A stretch of 64,000 bases of DNA from Capsicum annuum. Taxonomy: Eukaryota > Streptophyta > Magnoliopsida > Solanales > Solanaceae. Positions 35,890 through 45,025 of this stretch are shown here, piece after piece. The number at the start of each line of letters is the position of its first letter. Positions within the stretch are counted from its first letter, which is position 1. The stretch is from the NCBI RefSeq assembly GCF_002878395.1, contig NW_025841744.1, positions 69,573-133,572 on the forward strand, written 5' to 3'. The notes under the pieces were generated by a model. It did no database searches. It was not told the origin of the DNA and saw only the letters and a list, made by a program, of their open reading frames with translations. A program made the position numbers and the translations under genes.

Positions 35890-35902
35890 AAGGGGGAGAT
35901 AT
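35890..35902 (+). other. Polypurine tract of B
   Basis: AAGGGGGAGATAT directly before the second LTR start TGTAATATCCC. Confidence 0.9.
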
Positions 35903-38900
35903 TGTAATATCCCATATTTTAGACTAGAATGAAAGTCCATCATTCCTATGAATAGAGGTTTCAAAAACCTCGAACCCTACATAAATTTAGTGTGTTAATC
36001 AATTATGTAGTATGTTAATCAATTATGTAGTGTGGAGATCTATTTGCGTATGAATTTAGATCATAGAGGTTCCCTAACTCAAGTTCAAGATGAAAGTTTT
36101 CTTATCGTTCAAGTTTTAGTGAAAGTCAAAACTTGGGTCAACTTCAATTAGTCATAACTCCTTGTATATATTGTATTAGATAGCCTACTATCTTTCCAAC
36201 GGTACCAATTTCGCTAAAATCTGACACCCGAGCAAGAAGTTATGACTTTACAAAGTGGAGTACATTACCTGACATAAGGTGTGCGATGCATAACCTAACG
36301 TATGCGATAAGGAGTGCGACGCACACCCTAATATATGCGATAAGATGTGTGACGCACACCCTAAGGTGTGCAATAAAGTGTGTGCCGCACATGTGGGTGT
36401 CCAGATGACTTAAAAGTCCATTTTTAGGGCAAAAATGGTCCTTTTTCCACCCCTATATAATGCCTAAACACGGAATTAAGCCCTTTTTACACCAAAACAT
36501 ATTCTTTCACTCAAAATCCTCTCAAGAGAACAAGCTAGGGTTTTCATAAAAGACTCAAGCTCAAGCAATTCTCTCCATCAGTCTTCATGAAATTGAGAAA
36601 TAAGATATGTGTAGTGTTCATCCAGGATCACTTTCATCCGTGGAGCTCAAGAATCAACTTTTAAATAGTAAATTATGATTTTCATGATCTGTTATGATTA
36701 TATTCATGTTGATGATTATGGTTTGAGTTTCAAGGTTGTATTTTTATGTGTTTCCATGAAACATGTGACTATGATATTTGAAACCCATGAATTTTGGATG
36801 GAGTAAGAATGCTATGTTGATAAGTATACCTATGCCCAAAATTATGCATGCAAAGTGTTTGCTAAAATGCCTAGAATGATAAAAATCATGTATTATAACT
36901 TAGGGGTGAACTATATGACAAATTCATGTTAGTCTATTATGTTCAAAGAGCTAACTTGTCATTGTTGTGCAATATATGTGTTAATGGAATGTACATGATG
37001 ATTGGGGAATGGATTTATAGTGTGTCTATATGTAACAAGATCATGATTTTGAAGTATCACATGAGTTATCCCCAAATTATTACAATATGAACTAAATGTT
37101 ACATGTTTGCCATTCCGTTATGGTTAAATAGTTTCCATGCCATTGTTATGAATAGAATATGTTGTTGGAATGCCCATGATATTAGAATATGATATTTATG
37201 ACATGATTATAAGCATTCCTATTCATGTTAGATATTATGTGACCATGTACTTCATGAAATCCCTCACTCATGTATTATGGATTGTTATTGATGGTCATGT
37301 ACTCAAGAAAGTCAAGTTGTGTCAGTTTCCTTCCATCGAGTCCTGGGGGTACTTGTACCCGAATAATATAGTTGTGTGCCTAGAGCCATGTCATATTATC
37401 ATGATACTCAGTCAAGTCAAGATCTATAGAATTCAGTCAGTCATGTGACTCAGGAAAACTCAGAAATCTCAGCAATCACAGTAGTTCAGTAATCTCAGTA
37501 GTTCAGAAATCTCAGTACTCAGTTAATCTCAAATAATCTCAGAAATCTCAGTACCTAGTAACTTCGGAAATCCCTATATTCAGTACTCTCAGAAATCTCA
37601 TGAACTCGATACTCAGTAAGATCAGTAATCTCATTAACTCAGTTAGTTATTAGATATTAGTATTATTCCATCAGCTACAGAACTCAGTAAACTCAAAATC
37701 AATTCAGTTCAGTTAATCAGTACAGTCAGTTATTCATGTTTAGTCTCTTTATATGGGAGTAGAAGTTAGCACTGAGTGAGCACAAGGATGGAAACTCACC
37801 TACCAGTTTAGGGTGCGATTCTTAGAAGCCATCCTTATGCTCCTGAACTACGTAGCCAGTATAGGTTGAGATATCTACCTGTCAGTTTAGGGTTGATGAG
37901 GTGGCTTAACCTGTTCGTTTAAGGTTCCCACCATTCTTATTTTGAGTACCTGCCAGTATAGGATTCTCATAGTTGTCCTTACCAGTGGTGAGGTAGTGAC
38001 ACTGTTCCAGTCGGGGAAGAGATTGGACCCCAAATTAGCTATATGCATTATTGGGGCATGTCGGTTAAACAACTACCTTCCACAGTTTCAGTTACAGATT
38101 TCAGGACTGTCAGCTATAGTTACCCAGTCTTAGTAAAGAACTCAGATAGTTCTTCTAATTTCAGTTTATCAAGACTATCAGATATAGTTAATTCAAATAC
38201 AGTATAGGACTCATATAGTTCCATCAAATTCAAGATTGTCAGATACGGTCATCCATGTTATCAGCATTCAGTAGAAGGGCTATCAAATATAGTAACTCAT
38301 GTTATCAGTTACATCAGTTGTCAAAACTCATGTTATCAGCTATATCAGCTATCAAAACTCATCTGTCAATTATATTAAATATCTATAAACTTATGCTACC
38401 AGTATTCACTTTCATGACTATCAAATACGGTCAAGCATATCAGTTCTTCATATTCATGGCTGTCAGATACAGTTAGTCAGACTTATTCTTTATAATTAGA
38501 TTGCCAGATACAGTCAATTAGGCTAGTTTTTCATAATCAAAATTGTAAGAAATAGTTATTCATGTATCAGTAATATAGTTTAAATCCTTTAGTATTCAGC
38601 AATAAAGTATCAGTTCCTCAATTATTAGTGATTCACATAACGATATCATTAAACCCAGTCTTTCAGTATCTCAGTATCAGTAAACTCATGTTATCAGTAT
38701 TCAGACTCAGTAGTCGGTAGCTCCACGAGTTCAGTTACAGTTATGTATGCATGTATGTATCCTCACGTTTATATCAGTTAGCATTATTCACGCATGTAAA
38801 CCCTTTGTATTTAGCCTACCTCACTTGCATACTTAGTACATTCAGACGTACTGACGCATTTGTGCTATGGTGTTTCTTTTAATTTACGTCATAGTTTCAG

Positions 38901-39327
38901 AGACATGAGCTCTAGATCAGCAGTTGTATTCCAGTGTTCAGAGTTGCAGTGAGTCCTTCTCATTTGAGGATGATATGATTATTTCTTCATTTATCATTTT
39001 AGTTTATTTCAGTTGTTAGATGGAGTTAGTTGGAGACATGTTTCATCAACTCCTTATTAAGACAGTTTAGAGGATTTTAGACTATAGTATGCCAGACAGA
39101 TATTTCAGTTTTGTTTTGGTATTGATATACCATTTTCAGACATTATTTTTATCAAACATTTTGTATTATTTAGATTTGAATCTTATGGATATTCAGTACA
39201 TGTTTCTGCATCTTTATATTATATTATGCGGTATACAGGTACAGATATCAGTCATGGGTTAGTTTGTGGTCCTTCAGGGTCATGAGCACCATGTAGCATT
39301 CCGGTTCAGAAAAATCAGGGTGTTACA
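35903..39327 (+). repeat. 3' LTR of element B (3425 bp)
   Basis: Aligns with the first LTR from end to end. Differences include a duplicated ~20-bp TGTTAATCAATTATGTAGTA segment near 35990-36025. There is also a deletion of about 18 bp near 37030, relative to the CTTCCATGCTATG stretch at 30728. Scattered base changes show that the insertion is not recent. Word block at 36265-36395, TATATAAT at 36454, motif quartet at about 37795-37970. Confidence 0.93.
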
Positions 39328-39600
39328 CATATCCATGTTGAAGAACTGCATTGGAGACCATTATTTGGTATTGCCTATAGAAGAGATCAAGGTAACAGCC
39401 TCCTTATCATATGAAGAGGAGCCTATTGCAATCCTAGATCATCAAGTATAGAAGTGGAGAAGTAAAGAAATAGTTTTAATTAAGGTGTTGTGGAGAAATT
39501 AGAGGATTGAGGAATCCACTTTGGAATTATAAGGCGACATGAGAACAAGATACACACACCTTTTTGACCCAGTAGATGGTGGAGTTGAAGGTACAACCCT
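39328..39600 (+). pseudogene. Pol C-terminus of A with chromodomain, downstream of B
   Basis: Resumes at the CATAT duplication with HISMLKNCIGDHYLVLP, the residues expected right after the point where pol stops at 29584. A chromodomain follows: SYEEEPIAILDHQV, KEIVLIKVLWRN, then RIEESTLEL (usually E.TWE). Three stops (about 39450, 39505, 39530) interrupt it. The chromodomain of this group guides integration to chromatin carrying repressive histone marks. This piece proves that B is nested in A. Confidence 0.92.
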
Positions 39601-39680
39601 TACCTAAATCTTTCTATGATTTAGTATGCTTGGAATCATGCTTGTCTGTTTTCCGGATCATCATTCGGAGATGAATTATC

Positions 39681-39694
39681 CCAATGGGGGATAT
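39681..39694 (+). other. Polypurine tract of A
   Basis: CCAATGGGGGATAT immediately before the 3' LTR start TGTAACACCCC. Confidence 0.85.
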
Positions 39695-41791
39695 TGTAAC
39701 ACCCCGACATATTCTTAGCTAAGTTCCATCCACGAAAAGTCTAAGCATTAGCTTCTAGAATGATCTAAATTATTTTTCATGTGGAATTTCCTAGATTTCT
39801 ACCTTTTATTACGTAAATGACTGAATTAGCTTTCCAACGATATAGGATTCATCAAAAACGGACCCTCGGTGAAGAAGTTATGAATAATTTAAGGTTCCAG
39901 TCATAAACATTGTCATTTTGGGGTCTAGCGCATCACAGAGGGGGTCAAATTGACCATCGTCAAATTCCAGTGGGGCCCCGCGATGGTGGCGCATCACGGA
40001 GGCACCCAATTTCCCACTCATCGAATTCTAGTGGACCACCACGATTATGGCGCGTCGCGATGGTACCCAAAATTGGGTTTTTAAGTTCAAATTTCCAATT
40101 TTATTTAGGAGTTATTAAGGGTAAATTTGAATTTTTTTCTAGCCTTTAAAACTGTCCAAACAAAGGATTTAGGGTATGTTTGAGCAAGTTAACCCTATTT
40201 TCATTAAAATCATCAAGAATCCTCTCTAGGGTTTCAAACAAGAACTTCAAGAAACCCAAGATTCAACCATGGATTTTTAAAATTGATTGAAGATTCGAAA
40301 TCCCCAGATCATAGGTTTCAAGAAGCACTTGCTAATTTCGTAAATAGAGGTACGTGGCATTGTCCTAAATTCCATGGGTATGTTTTTAAAAAGGAATTTA
40401 TGCAAGACTTTAAATTTATACAAGTATATATATGTTTTTACAAATGGGGGTTTTCAATTGATACAAATAACATGTTTTGATATATGATTTTGAAAGAATT
40501 ACTGAGATATCATAGGGTTGTTTTTTTGAATGTATTGAAATGGTTGAATTGTGAACATGTGACCTAAAATTTCAAAAGGGTGCGATGTACATGAATTGTG
40601 GATTTTCTATATTTTCCATGATAATGTTTATACCCCATATTATACTAGTGTTAAACCATTGAGAGCATGAGTTTTCCAATTAACATGACATTACTCATGA
40701 ATGATTAAACTTCTTGAATAATTGCATGTTGAGAACCATGGTGTATGTGTTTTAATGGTGTGAAAGTCATACATATGTGCATGTGGTAAATGGTATGAGA
40801 AGTTAGAAAGTTGATGTGGTATTGATGACTTGCAAGTCGGGTATGACGATACCTTGTAGAGTATGACATGTGATTGATGAAAAAGAGTTTAATACATTGA
40901 TTTTGTGAGATAGGTGGTTACCAAATAAAGCATGAGTCAAATGACTCTACTCTGGAAACCGTATTTTCCGACTCGGGAACTTGGTACCCTGCTATGTGAT
41001 TTTATGTACCTGATGTTATGTCATCCCAAATTGGGACTATGGTTAAGAGCCCTGCTTTGTGATCTTGTGCACTACCATACTTGATTGGGTTGAGACACCC
41101 TGCTGTGTGATCTTGTGTGTCTTTCCCTCACTTATTCTCTAATCTCGGTGGCAACCGAGATTTGACAGTTGGTGAAAATGTGAAATTGTAGGGTGTACCA
41201 CCTAGCTCAAATGTGTTGCATTTTTGTTGAAAAATCATTATACTATGCCCATGTATTTTCAAAATTATATTATAATAATGTGCTTTATATCTGCTCTCAT
41301 TTATTTTATATAAAAATCTCTACCTTGTTTTGAATTATTCTGCCTACCTGTACTTTGTATTGACCCCCTTCCCTCCCAAGTTCGAAGGCATAGTCTAGAG
41401 GTCCAGAAAATCAGTAGATTCTTAAGATAGTTTTGCAGATACAAGTGGTGAGCCTTCTATATTTTGGAAGGCCTGATGTTTGGTAGTTTATTTATCATTG
41501 AATAGTTTTGGGTCTACTGGGGGCCTTGTCCTAGTTTTCAGATAGTTGTTTGTTTTAGTCATGTAGTAGAGATTTCACAGACGGTTATCAGATGCTGATA
41601 GATGATGTGGGACATTATTTCCTATTATTGATTTCATTGGACTCATGACCATGTTTCTGTGGTATTGTGAATCTTCCGCATTTCTTTTATCATGTGAATT
41701 ATGTGCATGATTACCATATAGATAGGGGTGTTTCGGACCTTCACGGTTCAAAATGCTCGTCACAGTTAGAGCCCCGATTTGGATCGTGACA
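39695..41791 (+). repeat. 3' LTR of element A (2097 bp)
   Basis: Starts TGTAACACCCCGAC and ends GGATCGTGACA. It holds the region missing from the 5' LTR, including the word block at 39925-40070 (GCGCATCACGGAGG, CCGCGATGGTGGCG, GGCGCGTCGCGATGG). Three CCTGCTGTGTGATCTTGTG-like motifs lie at about 40985-41120, and the GGGTGTACCACCTAGCTCA landmark at 41191. Confidence 0.93.
39925..40070 (+). repeat. U3 word block of A 3' LTR
   Basis: G/C-rich words GCGCATCACG, CGCGATGG, CACCACGATTATGGCGCGTCG, with CCAGTGG linkers. It comes directly after the CTCGGTGAAGAAGTTATGA stretch that B also has (CCCGAGCAAGAAGTTATGA) before its own, differently spelled block. Confidence 0.6.
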
Positions 41792-41796
41792 TTCTA

Positions 41797-42250
41797 ACCT
41801 GCAACTTTTAAGTTGTAGGTGTAAGCTACTGGTCAGCTCAGAAACCCCTCTTATAACAAGAAAAGTTCCTCGGAGCTTCTACCTTTTTATTTTGAAGGAA
41901 GATGACATTCTTGATTATATGCAAAGGAGTGTGGATATTTCTCAAGAAATTTTAAGAATTAAAAAATACACAAGAAGATCAAAGGATGAAAAAATATAAC
42001 AATTATTTTAATTTTTTTGTATGATATAATTTTCTGACGAAGATTATTCAGATAAACTCATGCTTCCCTAGTTTTGCCACTAATGGGGTGGATTCAATTA
42101 TAGGTTGGCCTTATATATTTTAAAAGCACTTACTTGTCAAGTTTGACTTAATTAATTAATGTCTTTTATGATCTAATCCTTTTTTTGATCCCACATAGTG
42201 TGCATGGGGCTGCGCTTTTTAATAGCTTTTTATTTATTTATTTAATTAAG
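41797..42250 (+). other. Intron 1, downstream part
   Basis: A/T-rich noncoding sequence ending in the polypyrimidine-like stretch TTTTTATTTATTTATTTAATTAAG and acceptor AG at 42249-42250. It contains one copy (about 41950-42175) of a sequence that recurs in intron 4. Confidence 0.75.
41950..42175 (+). repeat. Direct repeat copy 1 (intron 1)
   Basis: Shares with 44728-44945 a series of blocks in the same order: ATCAAAGG, CATGC(T/C)TCCC(T/C)AGTTTTGC, GGGTGGATTCAATTA, TATTTTAAAAG and TTAATTAATGTCT. The ends are indistinct. It could be an old transposon or a local duplication. Confidence 0.65.
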
Positions 42251-42328
42251 GGTTTCTATGATTGGAGGAAAGGAGCTTGATCTGCATGTTTTATATGTTG
42301 AATTAACAAAAAGGGTGTCTTTGACAAG
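42251..42328 (+). pseudogene. Exon 2 (ARID domain) of the host gene
   Basis: Bounded by AG/GG at 42250 and by the donor GTAAAT. Joined to exon 1 in phase 2 it reads TVSMIGGKELDLHVLYVELT, the conserved ARID core (GGKxLDLHxLYxEV). The end should spell a KRGGF(D/E)K stretch but one base is missing in AAAAAGGGTGTCTTTG, so the frame is lost there. Confidence 0.88.
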
Positions 42329-42455
42329 GTAAATGTTTCTCCTTTTATTTTTCTTCTTCTTATTATTTGATTCATATATGATATATTTAGTTATTTATTT
42401 TCTTCTATTAAAAAAACAACTTAAGAAGATATACAAATATTATTTTGTTGTATAG

Positions 42456-42607
42456 ATTGTAGGTGAGAAGAAATGGAGAGAAGTGAGTTTAGTATTTTAA
42501 ATTTTCTCCAACCATAACTAGTGCTTCATATTCATTGAGGAAACATTATTTCACTTTGCTTCATCATTTTGAACTAGTTTACCTTTTTAGGCATGATAAC
42601 TTTCCAG
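42456..42607 (+). pseudogene. Exon 3 (ARID domain end) of the host gene
   Basis: The acceptor is TATAG. The exon reads IVGEKKWREVS, then breaks at a small deletion and a TAA near 42490. In the next frame it reads FSPTITSASYSLRKHYFTLL and HHFELVYLFRH, the hydrophobic helices that end the ARID domain. The donor GTTAGT is at 42608. The exon end in that frame is phase 1, which fits exon 4. The exact start could also be 42463. Confidence 0.88.
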
Positions 42608-42701
42608 GTTAGTAAATTTCATGTGTTAATTATTTTGTACTAAGTATTTGTATTTTTTTCCACATCAATGTTCCATTTTTATTTTTATTTTTTGGTCTGA
42701 G

Positions 42702-43860
42702 ATAACATTTGTGTTTATTATTAGGCTAGATATATTCAGTTTTTACCTCGATCACAAGTTTATTCTTTTGTCGTTCTCATCGTGGAGTGACTACACCAGC
42801 TACTTTTTGCCATGTGTCATATGGCATGATGTCGAGATATTTTTAGAGATATGTCAAGACATAACTCCTTAAGTTTTGACATATCTATTAAAAAAATTGA
42901 TAATAGTAATCTATTATTAACAACCTACCAAACGACTCCTAGGTTTTGTCACATCTATTAAAAGCATTTCATAATAGTAATTAAATGTGTTATTTGACGA
43001 AATTGGACTTTATAAGTAATAACTAGTTCAAGAATTTTGATTTGTTACTACTAGGGAAGGTGTTTTTTCTATTTACTCTGTTATGTGATAACATTTGTGC
43101 ATTCTTACTAGGTTAGACATTTAATTTTCTCCTCGATCTACCTAAGTCTGTTCTTTCTCGACTCTTATTGAGGAGTAGCTACATGAGCTACTTTCTGCCA
43201 CGTGTCATATGGCATGAGGTTGAGATATTTTTAAATACATAGCATTGCATAATTCCTTAAGTTTTGACACAACTACTAAAAAGTTATTTAGTAATCGAAA
43301 TTGAAAATGTTATTTGATGACTATATTAAACTTTACAAATAATTATTAGATCTAGGATTTTGATCTTTAATTTATTACTAAGCCAGATTTTTTTTTTCTA
43401 TTTACTTTGATATGCTAAACATTTGTGTGTTATTACTAAGCTAAAAATATTCAAAATTTACTCCTTGATCTTCCCGAGTCTCATCTTTCTCCATTCTCAT
43501 CAAGGAGGCAACTTTTGGCCACACGTACGTAATGCAACACGAGGTCGAGATACTATTAGCATACGTTTCAACATAGAACTACTTATGTTTCGAAGCATCT
43601 AATGAAACATATAATAATAGTAATCAAAATTATTATCTAACAAAATTGCACTTTATAAGTAATAATTAGTTCAAGGATTTTGTCTTTTACTACTAGGCTA
43701 GTTTTTTCTACTTATTCCCATGTGCGATAACTGTTAAGTCTAATTACAAGGCTAGACCTATATTTCAATCACATTTCATTTGTCATGAGTATGAGATATC
43801 TATTTTTTAATAGATGTATCAAAATATTAATCCTTAAGTTTTGACCCATTAAAATATCTT
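42702..43860. repeat. Diverged ~300-380 bp tandem repeat in intron 3
   Basis: Units start at about 42702, 43085, 43423 and 43723, each with GATAACATTTGTG (or a decayed form) and then the same order of landmarks as 10857-11600. These include GGAGTGACTAC / GGAGTAGCTAC, TGTCATATGGCATGA, GGTCGAGATA, CCTTAAGTTTTGACA and AATAACTAGTTC. The first unit is longer because the TTTTGNCACATCTATTAAAA part is duplicated. Confidence 0.75.
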
Positions 43861-43989
43861 AACTGAATTGCCACCGAAAATTTGCCAATTCTGTTCTGAA
43901 TTTGTGCTGAAATTGTGTTCAAAGAGTGCTGAAAATGATATAATTTATAGCTTTATAAACTGCTTAAATGCATCACAATGACCAATTTG

Positions 43990-44095
43990 CTTTCAGATTA
44001 GCTGCATGCATCACGCCTCTTTGAGGTGCGACCCATATGACCTTGAGTGAGTGTAGAATACTTCGTACATCTGAATATTTTTTTTAACTTTATTG
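43990..44095 (+). repeat. Possible decayed SINE 3' part
   Basis: GCCTCTTTGAGGTGCGACCC, then GACCTTGAGTGAGTGTAGAATACTTCGTACATCTG and a T run, resembles from memory the 3' end of Solanaceae tRNA-derived SINEs (GACCCTGCGTGA...GCGGGATACTTCGTGCACCGGG...TTTT). No A or B box head is seen upstream, so at best this is a tail fragment in intron 3. Confidence 0.4.
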
Positions 44096-44140
44096 AATTG
44101 CTCACCTTGGTTGATATGTTATATTCTCTTGTATATTTAG

Positions 44141-44517
44141 GGTCAAGCTGTTTCCAAGCAGAAGGGACAATTGAAGTCAAATTTGACAGTTGTTATTTCG
44201 TGTCCATGAAAATGGAATCTGAAGTTCTGGGTGGAATACTTTACCATCCTCACCAACAAGCTCCATCATCTTCAAAATTAGCTGCACAAAATTGCTATGC
44301 GGTTGTTCCTTACAATCCACCACCTCACCACCATTCAGGGCAGAGGATGGGAGGAGGAAAAATGGCGATACTAATTGCCCAAAAGCTAACAGGAGTGGAC
44401 ATAATTTCTTCTATTCGGAAACACATGCCATGCTCAAATCTCTTTATCCACATAAAGAGAGGGAATACACAAATTATTGGATAATCTTGGAACAATCTTT
44501 CTCCTGAAGAAAAAATG
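44141..44517 (+). pseudogene. Exon 4 (linker and HMG box start) of the host gene
   Basis: The acceptor is TATATTTAG at 44140. Reading on from exon 3 in phase 1: GTIEVKFDSCYFVSMKMESE, then VLGGILYHP and a proline/histidine-rich linker. At about 44350 the frame shifts. The HMG box begins in the new frame (PKANRSGHNFFYSETHA, LKSLYPHKEREYT), then shifts back near 44470 and meets TAA (44482), before SWNNLSPEEKM. The donor GTAAGC is at 44518. The HMG box bends DNA; its second half would be encoded by a further exon that is not seen. Confidence 0.88.
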
Positions 44518-45025
44518 GTAAGCATACTCAAATCGATCATTTAGTATATTCTGGATTATGAAGATTTATCATAAATTTAGAATGATAAACTAATTATTAC
44601 GTAATATGGAACCGTGGGCTTTCAATGAGCGACATGGATAGTGAAGATTTATTAGTCAAGTCCATCTTGTTTAGGATTATCAAAATCGAGCAATAAAACA
44701 AAAATGAAATTGTATAGTGACACTAAGAGAGCAATAAAACCAAAAAATGCACAAAAATATCAAAGGTATAAAAGAAATATACAGAAATAATTTATATATT
44801 ATAATTTTTCAATGAACATGACTCAAATGAATCCATGCCTCCCCAGTTTTGCAATAACAGGGTGGATTCAATTATGGGTTGACCCTATGTATTTTAAAAG
44901 TACTCACTTTATTAGGTTTGACTAAATTAATTAATGTCTATTGAGGTCCGGTCGTTGCACAGATTCCATACATTAGGAAAGCTTTATTACACCGAGCTAT
45001 CCATTTTAATGCTTGTTTAATGTCT
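44518..45025 (+). other. Intron 4 sequence up to element H
   Basis: Starts GTAAGCATAC and is A/T-rich with no coding. It contains the second direct repeat copy (44728-44945). It ends with TGTCT (45021-45025), the presumed target site of H. No exon for the rest of the HMG box was found before H. Confidence 0.7.
44728..44945 (+). repeat. Direct repeat copy 2 (intron 4)
   Basis: Partner of 41950-42175, with CATGCCTCCCCAGTTTTGC, GGGTGGATTCAATTATGGG, TATTTTAAAAGTACTCAC and TTAATTAATGTCT in the same order and strand. Confidence 0.65.

Larger units (their letters stand above)
29590..39327 (+). mobile_element. Element B: non-autonomous LTR retrotransposon with 3.4-kb LTRs
   Basis: LTRs of 3442 bp (29590-33031) and 3425 bp (35903-39327) flank only 2871 bp of internal sequence with a perfect tRNA-Met primer site and a polypurine tract, but no gag or pol. 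Perfect CATAT duplications flank it. These are the features of a LARD-type (large retrotransposon derivative) element that depends on another element's proteins. The LTRs are of the same broad family as G and C. It interrupts the pol of A. Confidence 0.93.
23686..41791 (+). mobile_element. Element A: chromovirus gypsy retrotransposon, interrupted by B
   Basis: The 5' LTR (23686-24987) and 3' LTR (39695-41791) flank a PBS, gag, protease, RT, RNase H, integrase and chromodomain, all in + orientation and in chromovirus order. Element B is inserted near the end of pol; removing it and one CATAT copy leaves about 8.4 kb. Target duplications TTCGA and TTCTA (41792-41796) differ at one base. It sits in intron 1 of the ARID-HMG gene, in the same orientation. 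It is decayed, with frameshifts and stops. Confidence 0.93.
11613..44517 (+). pseudogene. ARID-HMG box protein gene (HMGB9/HMGB15 type), decayed and split by retrotransposons
   Basis: Plant ARID-HMG proteins are nuclear DNA-binding proteins with an N-terminal AT-rich interaction domain and a C-terminal HMG box. Here exon 1 starts MMMSHAT and runs into the ARID start (IPMVSHEKIVNDPSVFMECL). Exon 2 holds GGKELDLHVLYVELTK. Exon 3 holds EKKWREVS and RKHYFTLLHHFE. Exon 4 has a KFDSCYFVSMKM linker and an HMG box start. Intron phases fit: 2 after exon 1, 0 intended after exon 2, and 1 after exon 3. Frameshifts in exons 2, 3 and 4 and a stop in the HMG box disable it. Solo LTR D splits exon 1 and element A lies in intron 1. 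The last HMG exons are not seen before H begins at 45026. The family call is from recognition, without a search. Confidence 0.85.
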
